DNA of 40,833 nt from Herbinix sp. (GTDB taxonomy: Bacteria > Bacillota > Clostridia > Lachnospirales > Lachnospiraceae). Below, piece by piece: positions 27,635 through 35,002 of this stretch. Numbering within the stretch: the stretch's first letter is position 1; each line of letters begins with the position of its first letter. The position numbers and the translations under genes are program-made. The notes beneath the pieces are model-generated. The model was not told the DNA's origin. It ran no database searches and worked only from the letters and a program-made list of their open reading frames with translations. The DNA lies in the NCBI GenBank assembly GCA_029239235.1, contig JAQZBD010000004.1:1-40833 (forward strand), in the 5' to 3' direction.

Positions 27635-28120
27635 TTACGCCTGCTTCTCTGCGATCTGATTAAGTACACGAGCAAGATTTGTAATTGGTGACTGTAAGCT
27701 TCCAAGTAACTTGGAAATAAGAACTTCTCTGGAAGGAATTGTTGCAATAATTTGCATTCCCTTTGCATCATAGTAAGTTCCTGCAACAACACCTGCTTTA
27801 AATTCTAACTTAGGCATTGTCTTTGCGCATTCAGCTAAGATTCTAGCAGGAGCAGTTGCATCCTCCATACCAAAAGCGATAGCGGAAGGTCCGTTTAAAT
27901 CATTAGCTAATGATTCAAATTCAGTTCCTTTGAATGCAAAGTTAAGCATTGTGTTCTTGTATACCTTGTATACTACACCAGCTTCTCTTAACTTCTTACG
28001 AAGCTCAGTATCCTGAGCAACAGTTAGTCCACGGTAGTCAACTAAAACAGCAGCTTGTGCGTTTGCAACGTAGCCTTTGATTTCTTCTACGATTGGTTGC
28101 TTTAATTCAACTTTTGCCAT
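27635..28120 (-). CDS. rplJ: 50S ribosomal protein L10
   Basis: The protein has 161 residues: MAKVELKQPIVEEIKGYVANAQAAVLVDYRGLTVAQDTELRKKLREAGVVYKVYKNTML in segments, typical for L10, with the C-terminal helices that hold L7/L12 dimers. AAGGAGG precedes ATG 28120. It carries its own L10 leader and promoter upstream, so expression is probably fed back by the L10-L12 complex. Confidence 0.98.
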   Translation of the reverse strand: MAKVELKQPIVEEIKGYVANAQAAVLVDYRGLTVAQDTELRKKLREAGVVYKVYKNTMLNFAFKGTEFESLANDLNGPSAIAFGMEDATAPARILAECAKTMPKLEFKAGVVAGTYYDAKGMQIIATIPSREVLISKLLGSLQSPITNLARVLNQIAEKQA

Positions 28121-28345
28121 TTACGTACACCTCCTTATATCTTTTTTATGACTGCAGGATCACCGGCAATCTTTCTATCTTGTATCAGACAACCAGTTAC
28201 GGTTCTGTAAGATACAAAAAAAGCCTCATCCTGCCAAAGCATGGAGAGGTCAATAAAATCAATTCAGATTAAATTAACTTTCCTCGGTAGGTGGCTTCAC
28301 CTTACGCCTTACGGCACCTACTGTCTTCGGCAGTTTTATTCACAA
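28121..28345 (-). ncRNA. L10 leader (ribosomal protein autoregulatory RNA)
   Basis: The conserved core (complement of about 28282-28334) reads ACTGCCGAAGACAGTAGGTG followed by CCGTAAGGCGTAAGG and a closing CCTACCGAGG, the hallmark of the Firmicutes L10 leader bound by L10(L12)4. Downstream a terminator hairpin (28216-28250) precedes rplJ, so control is likely by transcription attenuation, as described for B. subtilis rplJL. Confidence 0.9.
28216..28250 (-). terminator. Attenuator terminator within the L10 leader
   Basis: Minus strand: CCTC-TCC (28243-28249) pairs with GGA-T-GAGG (28224-28231), followed by seven T (28216-28222). Position between the leader core and rplJ fits the L10-dependent attenuator. 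Confidence 0.75.
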
Positions 28346-28350
28346 GTGGC

Positions 28351-28380
28351 ATTATAGCATGACTATGAAAGGCATGTCAA
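28351..28380 (-). promoter_or_regulatory. Promoter of rplJL
   Basis: Minus strand: -35 TTGACA (28375-28380), 18-nt spacer, -10 TATAAT (28351-28356), preceded by TGC (extended -10). Confidence 0.85.
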
Positions 28381-28409
28381 CTACTTTTTCTTATGAATAT
28401 AAAATTAAG

Positions 28410-28439
28410 CAAAAGAGTCGATCATACACTTCTCTTTTG
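28410..28439 (-). terminator. Hairpin upstream of the rplJ promoter, possible rplKA terminator
   Basis: CAAAAGAG (28410-28417) pairs with CTCTTTTG (28432-28439); the minus strand continues CTTAATTTTAT. It would end transcripts coming from rplKA before the rplJ promoter. T-run is interrupted. Confidence 0.5.
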
Positions 28440-28444
28440 TTCAT

Positions 28445-28556
28445 CTAATTGAACCCTCTTACCTGTTCACCTTAGATGTTTTATCATTGAACCGTAATGA
28501 CGATTCACTTTAGATTAATACAAGTGAACCAGCATAGCCGGTTCACTTGTGTAATT
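28445..28556. repeat. Degenerate tandem repeat of inverted repeats between rplA and rplJ
   Basis: TGAACC-N8/9-G-x-TTCAC recurs starting near 28450, 28488 and 28525, a period of 37-38 bp; two copies are followed by CYTTAGAT. The copy nearest rplA (28521-28549) has perfect 10-bp arms CAAGTGAACC/GGTTCACTTG and may act as rplA 3' hairpin. Confidence 0.6.
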
Positions 28557-28560
28557 ATTA

Positions 28561-29253
28561 TTAGCCTAATTTAGCTGTGTTAAGTTTTACGCCAGGACCC
28601 ATAGTGGATGCTAATGTAACGCTCTTTAAATACTGACCCTTAGCTGCGGATGGCTTAGCCTTTACAACAGCACCAATCAAGGTCTGGAAGTTATCATTAA
28701 TCATTTCCTCAGTAAAGGATGCTTTACCAAGTGGAACGTGAATGATATTTGTCTTGTCCAATCTGTATTCAATCTTACCAGCTTTGATATCAGCAACAGC
28801 CTTTGTAACGTCCATAGTTACAGTACCAGCTTTAGGGTTTGGCATTAAGCCCTTAGGACCAAGTACACGACCTAAACGACCAACAACACCCATCATGTCT
28901 GGTGTAGCAACAACTACGTCGAATTCGAACCAGTTTTCATTCTGGATCTTAGGGATTAAATCATCTGCACCAACGAAATCTGCGCCAGCTGCTAAAGCTT
29001 CATTTGCCTTATCACCCTTTGCAAATACGAGTACACGTACAGTCTTACCAGTTCCGTGAGGTAATACTACCGCACCACGAACCTGCTGATCTGCGTGACG
29101 ACCATCAACACCAAGTCTGATGTGAGCTTCGATTGTCTCGTCAAATTTTGCTACCGCTGCTTTTTTAACCAAGCTGATAGCTTCAGTTGCATCGTATTGA
29201 ACGGATTTGTCAATCGTTTTTGCAACGTCTGTATATTTCTTTCCTCTTTTCAT
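28561..29253 (-). CDS. rplA: 50S ribosomal protein L1
   Basis: The protein has 230 residues, normal for L1. Recognisable blocks are [42 protein letters not shown], and the RNA-contact loop [23 protein letters not shown]1 builds the E-site stalk and in many bacteria represses its own operon by binding its mRNA. AGGAGG precedes the ATG. It lies 237 nt after rplK, an unusually large gap that holds a hairpin and a second copy of the motif found before rplK. Confidence 0.98.
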   Translation of the reverse strand: MKRGKKYTDVAKTIDKSVQYDATEAISLVKKAAVAKFDETIEAHIRLGVDGRHADQQVRGAVVLPHGTGKTVRVLVFAKGDKANEALAAGADFVGADDLIPKIQNENWFEFDVVVATPDMMGVVGRLGRVLGPKGLMPNPKAGTVTMDVTKAVADIKAGKIEYRLDKTNIIHVPLGKASFTEEMINDNFQTLIGAVVKAKPSAAKGQYLKSVTLASTMGPGVKLNTAKLG

Positions 29254-29334
29254 TCTATAAACCTCCTAGTGGTTTTACCGGGAGAAAACGAAACCATAGA
29301 ATCTCGTTAGCAATTACAGCACGCTGTATTTGCC

Positions 29335-29371
29335 TGCCAAATGATTTTCCATTTGGCATTCCCTCCCACGT
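29335..29371 (-). promoter_or_regulatory. Putative L1-binding site before rplA (motif copy 2)
   Basis: On the minus strand ACGTGGGAGGGA (complement of 29360-29371) is followed by a hairpin TGCCAAATG-N6-CATTTGGCA (29335-29358). The same 12-nt motif precedes rplK. The GTGGGAGG element is frequent before rplK in Firmicutes and is my reason for proposing an L1 site. Confidence 0.5.
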
Positions 29372-29490
29372 TATTAGATTCTAAATCGCATGATATCTTT
29401 CAACCACGCTGTCTTATTCATACTAACGGTCATTTGGTCGTAAGACCACATGGTGCCGGATGTGAAAATTGTTCTTTATTTTCACATTAA

Positions 29491-29916
29491 TTAGTCAACT
29501 ACAGAAACGCCCATACTTCTTGCAGTACCAGCAACCATGCTCATAGCTGCTTCAACACTTGCTGCATTTAAATCAGGCATCTTTAACTCTGCGATTTTTC
29601 TAACCTGTGCTGTTGTGATTTTAGCAACCTTTGTCTTGTTAGGCACAGCGGAACCGGACTTCAGGTTAAGTTCTTTTTTGATCAAAACTGCTGCCGGAGG
29701 AGTTTTTGTTACGAAGCTAAAGCTTCTATCTGCGTATACAGTAATAACTACTGGTGTGATAATTCCGTCTTGATCTGATGTTCTTGCGTTAAATTCCTTT
29801 GTGAACTGAACGATATTAACGCCATGTTGTCCGAGTGCAGGTCCTACTGGTGGAGCTGGAGTAGCCTTGCCAGCTGGGATCTGTAATTTGATATAACCTG
29901 TTACTTTTTTTGCCAT
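29491..29916 (-). CDS. rplK: 50S ribosomal protein L11
   Basis: The protein has 141 residues. The N-terminal domain [35 protein letters not shown] and the rRNA-binding C-terminal domain ([40 protein letters not shown]) are both complete. L11 supports the GTPase centre and the stringent response at RelA. AGGAGG precedes the ATG. Confidence 0.98.
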   Translation of the reverse strand: MAKKVTGYIKLQIPAGKATPAPPVGPALGQHGVNIVQFTKEFNARTSDQDGIITPVVITVYADRSFSFVTKTPPAAVLIKKELNLKSGSAVPNKTKVAKITTAQVRKIAELKMPDLNAASVEAAMSMVAGTARSMGVSVVD

Positions 29917-29939
29917 GATAGCATACCTCCTGATAAATG

Positions 29940-29970
29940 TGGTGTTTGCGGGAATCTCCCTCCCACGTAA
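29940..29970 (-). promoter_or_regulatory. Putative L1-binding site before rplK (motif copy 1)
   Basis: Minus strand ACGTGGGAGGGA (complement of 29957-29968), then GATTCCCGCAAACACCAC, so GTGGGAG may fold with the following CCC and CACCAC segments. It stands between nusG and rplK and shares 12 identical bases with the element before rplA. Confidence 0.55.
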
Positions 29971-30089
29971 CTAACCGTAAGTTACATACTTTTTCCATTG
30001 CATGCACGGTGTCCTATACAAGATAACTTGATGATCTGCAAATTGAATCTGTTAACCAATTCATCTGCTATGAATTATCCTGCCTCGCA

Positions 30090-30611
30090 TTAATTGCGAA
30101 CTTTGATTTCGCTAAAACCGATCTCAACCGGCGTTTCACGTCCAAACATATCCACGCTGATTGTAACGTTTTGCTTGTGTAAGTTGATTTGTTTGATAAC
30201 ACCGGTAGTATTCTCCCAAACTCCGGAGATAACCGTAACGGTATCACCCATTTCAAAACCAACTGAGACTTCATCATTCTTGATTCCCATGCTTTGCATC
30301 TCTGCATCAGTCAACGGAACCGGCTGCTTGGAATCGGGTCCAACGAAGCCTGTTACTCCTCTGGTATTACGAACCACATACCATACGTCATCATTCATAA
30401 CCATATGGAGTAGTACATAACCCGGAAACATCTTCTTTTGTACACGCTTCTTAACGCCGTTTTTCATTTCAATGACGTCCTGCATCGGAACAGATACTTC
30501 TAAGATTTGATCCTGGAGTTTTCTGTTTTCGATGGTCTTTTCGATGTTCGCTTTTACTTTGTTCTCATACCCTGAATAGGTGTGAACAACGTACCAATTT
30601 GCTTCTGACAT
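30090..30611 (-). CDS. nusG: Transcription termination/antitermination factor NusG
   Basis: The protein has 173 residues. The NGN domain is MSEANWYVVHTYSGYENKVKANIEK...KKMFPGYVLLHMVMNDDVWYVVRNTRGVTGFVG, and the C-terminal KOW domain is FEMGDTVTVISGVWENTTGVIKQINLHKQNVTISVDMFGRETPVEIGFSEIK. NusG binds the polymerase clamp and couples to ribosome or Rho. GGTGAGGAT lies just before the ATG. It follows secE by 15 nt. Confidence 0.98.
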   Translation of the reverse strand: MSEANWYVVHTYSGYENKVKANIEKTIENRKLQDQILEVSVPMQDVIEMKNGVKKRVQKKMFPGYVLLHMVMNDDVWYVVRNTRGVTGFVGPDSKQPVPLTDAEMQSMGIKNDEVSVGFEMGDTVTVISGVWENTTGVIKQINLHKQNVTISVDMFGRETPVEIGFSEIKVRN

Positions 30612-30626
30612 ATCCTCACCCTTATC

Positions 30627-30845
30627 CTATAATAAGAATTTTAAACCGAGTTCGATTGCATAGTCCAGCACGTAAATAACTATTCCCAAAACAATGGTAA
30701 CTGATAATACAGCAATTGCCTGTTTTCCAAGGTATTCTTTGTCCGGCCAGATAATCTTCTTGAACTCAGACTTAATTCCCTTGAACCAGCTTTTTTTTGG
30801 AGCTTTTTCTGTTGTAGCATTAGTCGTATTAGTCGTTTCGCCCAT
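30627..30845 (-). CDS. secE: Preprotein translocase subunit SecE
   Basis: The protein has 72 residues from ATG 30845 (MGETTNTTNATTEK). The apparent TTG start 9 nt further up would abut the AAAGGAA ribosome site and is rejected. The conserved amphipathic segment SWFKGIKSEFKKIIWPDKEYLGKQ is followed by the single membrane helix AIAVLSVTIVLGIVIYVLDYAIEL, which is enough for Firmicutes SecE. It braces SecY in the translocon. Confidence 0.95.
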   Translation of the reverse strand: MGETTNTTNATTEKAPKKSWFKGIKSEFKKIIWPDKEYLGKQAIAVLSVTIVLGIVIYVLDYAIELGLKFLL

Positions 30846-30869
30846 GTCTTCCAATTCCTTTCTGGATAA

Positions 30870-31019
30870 TTATTTCGTCTCTTTGTGCAATGTGTGGGAT
30901 TTGCAGAACTTACAATACTTCTTTGTTTCCATTCTGTCTGGATGTGTTTTCTTTTCTTTTGTCATGTTGTAATTGCGTTGTTTGCAATCAGTACATGCCA
31001 GTGTGATTTTTACGCGCAC
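30870..31019 (-). CDS. rpmG: 50S ribosomal protein L33 (zinc-binding form)
   Basis: The protein has 49 residues from GTG 31019, which has GGAGGTGG five nt ahead; a longer frame to 31058 includes this site and is not used. The sequence [18 protein letters not shown]...[17 protein letters not shown] carries both Cys pairs (CTDC and CKFC), so this is the zinc-binding C+ paralogue. First gene of the rpmG-secE-nusG-rplK-rplA unit. Confidence 0.95.
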   Translation of the reverse strand: MRVKITLACTDCKQRNYNMTKEKKTHPDRMETKKYCKFCKSHTLHKETK

Positions 31020-31129
31020 AATATCCACCTCCGTTTTCTTTGTTGCGCAGAGTCGCATTAATTGCTGCCGGCTCTTCTAATAAACCCGTTTTTTAGGCAT
31101 AAAAAAAAAGCCTCTTTTCTCGCTTCCTT

Positions 31130-31158
31130 AATATAACATAGACCTGTAAATACGTCAA
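31130..31158 (-). promoter_or_regulatory. Promoter of rpmG-secE-nusG-rplKA
   Basis: Minus strand: -35 TTGACG (31153-31158), 17-nt spacer, -10 TATATT (31130-31135). A run of nine T follows about 20-30 nt after the start, at 31101-31109, behind a weak AAGC/GCTT pair, which could cause early termination. Confidence 0.75.
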
Positions 31159-31227
31159 CATATTTTTTTTAATTGCATATGGGTTAATTATATTGAAATG
31201 TATCGAAAAATATGCAGACGTTTTTTC

Positions 31228-31268
31228 AAAAATATGCCTATCCTGTCTAACCCACAGGATAGGCATAT
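31228..31268 (-). terminator. Terminator of the lipoprotein-diguanylate cyclase operon
   Basis: ATATGCCTATCCTGT (31232-31246) pairs perfectly over 15 bp with ACAGGATAGGCATAT (31254-31268), 7-nt loop, followed on the minus strand by TTTTTGAAAAAA. It starts 16 nt after the stop codon. Confidence 0.93.
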
Positions 31269-31283
31269 AATCCACTATCATTT

Positions 31284-33377
31284 TCAATTGCATTCCGAAT
31301 AATACCCCTTAACATTCTTTTTTGAATGATAAAGTAATTCATCTGCTTTTTGTAGATATTCCTCAAAGCTATACTCTTCCTGCCCAACCCAAACAAGTCC
31401 TGCAGATATGTTTGCTGCTTTAATTACTCCATCCGGAAACGTAAGTTTATCCTTCTCCAGCTTCTGAAAGAATTCCTCTACAGCCTCTCTTATGACATCT
31501 CTTGAAGCCTGATCATAGATAAGAAGTGCAAATTCATCACCGGAACGTCTTCCAAGAACCTGTGATTCAATATCAATTTCAACCAAATGTTTTACTGCGT
31601 GATTAATATAGATATCTCCCCATTTATGACCATAGGTGTCATTGATTCCCTTTAGGTTGTCAAGATCAAACATAAGTAATGCGGATATTCCCAAGGTATC
31701 CCTCTTTGCCAAAGCTTCTTCCATATGTTGCTGCATTGCTTTCCTATTATAGATACCGGTGAGCGGATCCGTATCTCTGTCATTTAGAATCTTCTTCTTT
31801 TCCTTCATCTCCTCCGAGGCGTCCATAATCACACCAAGGGTGATTCTGTCATTTTGGATATATCTGATTTTTAGCCATTTCTCGGGAATCTCATCAATAC
31901 AATAGATATCATCTTCCTCTTCTTCCGGATGACTTAGAAGCTCATTCATCTTATTCACAAAGCTGCTTTTATGATTCAATAATTTATTTGTTTTTAACTC
32001 ATCTAATTCCAGTAATCTAGCAACCTGATCCGTTACAAACACTGTGTCCTTATCCTCCGAGTATTCGAATACCCCGAGCGGGAATCCGACCATATCCATG
32101 ATCCGTGACATTTTACCCGATGTCTCTATCAACATATTGCTGGAAAGCTCCACTGCTTTTGATAATTCGTCCAATTCCAATAATCCGGTCTCCTCCAGAT
32201 GAATCTCCTTTCTCTTATCAGAGTTTTTCACCTTTTCTGCTACTTCGATAATCGGACGTGTGAAGCTACGACTTATCAAATACCCAAACACAATTCCGGC
32301 AATTGCGGAAAGCGTAAGAGATATAAAAAGTATGGATTTTATTTTATTTACGTAACTAAGCAATTGATTTTCATGCATCAGTCCGATGAGGTACCACCTG
32401 TTTTGTTCAAAGGGTGTATGGTTTGCATACAGCCCCAGGCTCTCAACAGCAATATATATCTTCCCCTTCATATTGTTCGTTTGAAGCAAAGAGATGGAAT
32501 TATCCGAATTCACTAGTTTATAACCGAAAGCCTCGTTTTCCTTAATGATTCTGTGCTGGACAGCCTTTGTTAATACAATTGCCTTAATTTCATTACTCTC
32601 CTGCGAGCCATAGCCCAGCATATATCCATAGGAATCCTTCGTCTGCAGATCTGTTGCAGGCATATACTTATTTAAATACTGTTCTGATATTTCAATCCCT
32701 ATTACTCCAATCACTTTTTGATTACTATCAAACAGCGGCATCGTATATGTAATAATCCGAATATCCTGAGGTGATAGCTGAAAAGGGAGACTCCAGTATC
32801 CCAAAAGCTTTGACTCTGAAGACAACTCCGTCTTACTTAAGGGCATTTCATAAAAATCAGAGCTTATTTCCGACAAGTTTAATTTGTATTTCCAGGTTTG
32901 ATCCAAGGGTATCTGCAATTTATGTGCAAACTCTGAGGGACCATAAACCAAATATAAATCCCGATTGTTATAATCATTTAATACCGGATCATAATCACGG
33001 ACATAAACAGCAGACTTTTCTTCTTTCTCACTATCCATAATCAGAAATATTCCGGTTGCCTGGGTCGTTCGAAGGGCAGCCACCAAGGACGTACTGATGT
33101 CTTTGAAAAACTGCTCCGGCTCTTTCCCAGAATGATATAGGTCCGAAATCTGATCCAGATAGGGGTCCATATTAATCCATTTATAGCTCATTTCCTTCTG
33201 TAAATAATCCCTGCGGTTTCTAACCTTTTCTGTAAAGGAAGAATAGGCATTCCTCTCAGCTTGATCGATTACTCCTCCAAAGATCAGAAAAAAGGATAAT
33301 AGAGCAGCCTGCCCTAATACTATGGCGATAATTAGAGATAATAGCTTAAATGCAATTGATCTTTTATCAAACTTCAA
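31284..33377 (-). CDS. Membrane diguanylate cyclase: extracellular Cache sensor, HAMP, GGDEF
   Basis: The protein has 697 residues as read from TTG 33377. A transmembrane helix (about 11-35) and a second one (about 345-370, ISLTLSAIAGIVFGYLISRSF) flank an extracellular dCache-like sensor. HAMP follows (TRPIIEVAEKVK), then a PAS-like section, then a GGDEF domain (about 525-695) with DPLTGIYNRKAMQQ, FDLDNLKGINDTYGH, and the active site RRSGDEFALL, with Ser in place of the first Gly. The inhibitory I-site position reads IESQ instead of RxxD, so product inhibition is probably lost. It makes c-di-GMP. The start is odd: a better-placed ATG with GGGAG lies 8 nt upstream in another frame. It follows the solute-binding lipoprotein by 24 nt. 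Confidence 0.9.
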   Translation of the reverse strand: MKFDKRSIAFKLLSLIIAIVLGQAALLSFFLIFGGVIDQAERNAYSSFTEKVRNRRDYLQKEMSYKWINMDPYLDQISDLYHSGKEPEQFFKDISTSLVAALRTTQATGIFLIMDSEKEEKSAVYVRDYDPVLNDYNNRDLYLVYGPSEFAHKLQIPLDQTWKYKLNLSEISSDFYEMPLSKTELSSESKLLGYWSLPFQLSPQDIRIITYTMPLFDSNQKVIGVIGIEISEQYLNKYMPATDLQTKDSYGYMLGYGSQESNEIKAIVLTKAVQHRIIKENEAFGYKLVNSDNSISLLQTNNMKGKIYIAVESLGLYANHTPFEQNRWYLIGLMHENQLLSYVNKIKSILFISLTLSAIAGIVFGYLISRSFTRPIIEVAEKVKNSDKRKEIHLEETGLLELDELSKAVELSSNMLIETSGKMSRIMDMVGFPLGVFEYSEDKDTVFVTDQVARLLELDELKTNKLLNHKSSFVNKMNELLSHPEEEEDDIYCIDEIPEKWLKIRYIQNDRITLGVIMDASEEMKEKKKILNDRDTDPLTGIYNRKAMQQHMEEALAKRDTLGISALLMFDLDNLKGINDTYGHKWGDIYINHAVKHLVEIDIESQVLGRRSGDEFALLIYDQASRDVIREAVEEFFQKLEKDKLTFPDGVIKAANISAGLVWVGQEEYSFEEYLQKADELLYHSKKNVKGYYSECN

Positions 33378-33401
33378 AATTTCATTTTACTCCCTTACCC
33401 T

Positions 33402-34820
33402 TTATTTTAATGCTGTGGATATCTCCTTAGTAAAATCCTGATACCAATTAAAAAACTGTTCCTTGGAAGACAATTCATTAATCACTGCTTCCCTATCCTC
33501 ACCATTCTCAACTCTCTCCTTCAATAATTTCAAATCAACTTTTACCCGGCTCGCTAAATTCGTTTCAAGAATGCTTCTTGCTTCATAACTTCCTTGAAAC
33601 GGCTTATTTCCATAAAAAGAATAGGTCTCAAACATCTCCATGGTAGTAATGATTGAATTCTGGACAGCTTTGTTTGTCAAGCTATCACGATCCATTTTTG
33701 ACAAGATTGTATCCGTATTAAGATTCTCCGATTTTACCGGCAGATAACCGGTGGATACTGCAAAGTTAATATTCTGGGGAGTATCAATAAACCATTTTAA
33801 AAATAAGGCTGCTGCATATTCATGGGCATTATCACTTTTTGTAATACACATTCCGGCTCCCTGTTGAACTGCATAAGGCTCACCGCCTTCGTAAAATGGG
33901 TATGGAAGCGTAATTACCTCCACAGGGATCGCCTTATCACCATCAGCTACCTCCCTTGGAAAATAGGATGCACCGGCTGTCGAACCGGTATATGCTGCAA
34001 TCTGTCCGGTTTTGGCATCGTCAGAACTGAATCTTCCTATTTTCGCATAATAGCCATTGATATACGGAACATAATAGTTAGTCCATATTTTATAAGCCGT
34101 ATCCTCACTTAAACCTAGTATACCTAGATCTCCTTGATAATTGTACATCTCTTCGCCCAGTTGCATTGCTGAGATTAACATATAATTCGCATTGGCATCC
34201 ACTCCAAAAAATGCCTTTCCTGTATATTCATAGTATAGCTTTGCAGTTTTAGCGAGGCCTTCCCAGGTGGACAGACTATTAAGACTTGCTCCTGATGCAT
34301 TTGCAAAGCCATCCCAGAAGGTCTTATTTAAATAGAGGTTTTCCGTAGATTTTGCAATGGGAAGTATCTTTAATTCCTGATCTTCTCCAAAAATTCCTTC
34401 CTCCAGAAACTCACCTCTGATTTCTCCAAGCTCCTCCTGCGAAAAATAGTTTTTTAAATTAACCAGTTCCGCGATCTGATCTACACGAAAAACATTATCT
34501 GGGTAAGCCGCAAACACATCGGGCATGGGAAGTGATCCGATCTCTGCGTTTGCCGAGGAAAACAGTGCATCTGCCAGCTCGTTCACATCGCCGTAGCTCT
34601 GCGCTTCTATTACAATTCCTCGCTCCGTGCCAATCGTATCATTAAACTCCAGAACCAGTTCGTCAAACCTATCCTTTACTGTACCATTGTAGTAATTCCA
34701 TACCGTCACCGTAATCGGATTATCCGGATCTAAGGATTTATCCTTTGCCGGAAGCAGATTACAGGACGACATTAACAGGATCAATACACACGCAAGTGCA
34801 GCAATAAATCTTTTTTTCAT
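33402..34820 (-). CDS. Extracellular solute-binding lipoprotein (ABC-type family 1)
   Basis: The protein has 472 residues. Residues 1-20 form a lipoprotein signal with lipobox LMSSC (Cys20). The mature part has the sugar/oligosaccharide-binding fold marks: VTVWNYYNGTVKDRFDELVLEFN, VFAAYPDN, LPIAKSTENLYLNKTFW, and AGMCITKSDNAHEYAAALFLKWF. No permease or ATPase gene is near. It precedes a membrane diguanylate cyclase in the same operon, so it may act as a ligand-presenting subunit for that sensor instead of serving import; that is inference. AAGGAG is 9 nt before the ATG. Confidence 0.92.
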   Translation of the reverse strand: MKKRFIAALACVLILLMSSCNLLPAKDKSLDPDNPITVTVWNYYNGTVKDRFDELVLEFNDTIGTERGIVIEAQSYGDVNELADALFSSANAEIGSLPMPDVFAAYPDNVFRVDQIAELVNLKNYFSQEELGEIRGEFLEEGIFGEDQELKILPIAKSTENLYLNKTFWDGFANASGASLNSLSTWEGLAKTAKLYYEYTGKAFFGVDANANYMLISAMQLGEEMYNYQGDLGILGLSEDTAYKIWTNYYVPYINGYYAKIGRFSSDDAKTGQIAAYTGSTAGASYFPREVADGDKAIPVEVITLPYPFYEGGEPYAVQQGAGMCITKSDNAHEYAAALFLKWFIDTPQNINFAVSTGYLPVKSENLNTDTILSKMDRDSLTNKAVQNSIITTMEMFETYSFYGNKPFQGSYEARSILETNLASRVKVDLKLLKERVENGEDREAVINELSSKEQFFNWYQDFTKEISTALK

Positions 34821-34874
34821 CTGTAATATCTCCTTATTAAATTAAGTGAGCATCATTATTCTTCAATAAATACC

Positions 34875-34903
34875 ATTATAATCTATTTTTCTCCATATAA
34901 CAA
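34875..34903 (-). promoter_or_regulatory. Promoter of the lipoprotein-diguanylate cyclase operon
   Basis: Minus strand: -35 TTGTTA (34898-34903), 17-nt spacer, -10 TATAAT (34875-34880). Confidence 0.7.
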
Positions 34904-34947
34904 TCAGGTACCTTGATAAACAAATTTAACTTTTTTCTTTGGGAACC

Positions 34948-34991
34948 AAAAAAACGCAACTGCTATCGGTGGTTACCTTTAGCAATTGCGT
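34948..34991 (-). terminator. Terminator of the subtilisin-like protease gene
   Basis: ACGCAACTGCTA (34954-34965) pairs with TAGCAATTGCGT (34980-34991) with one mismatch; seven T follow on the minus strand. It starts 11 nt after the stop codon. Confidence 0.93.
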
Positions 34992-35002
34992 CAGTGATTC
35001 AT

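Noticed and set aside
31284..33377. Diguanylate cyclase as a frameshifted pseudogene
   Set aside because: All domains are intact in one frame; only the choice of start codon is unclear.
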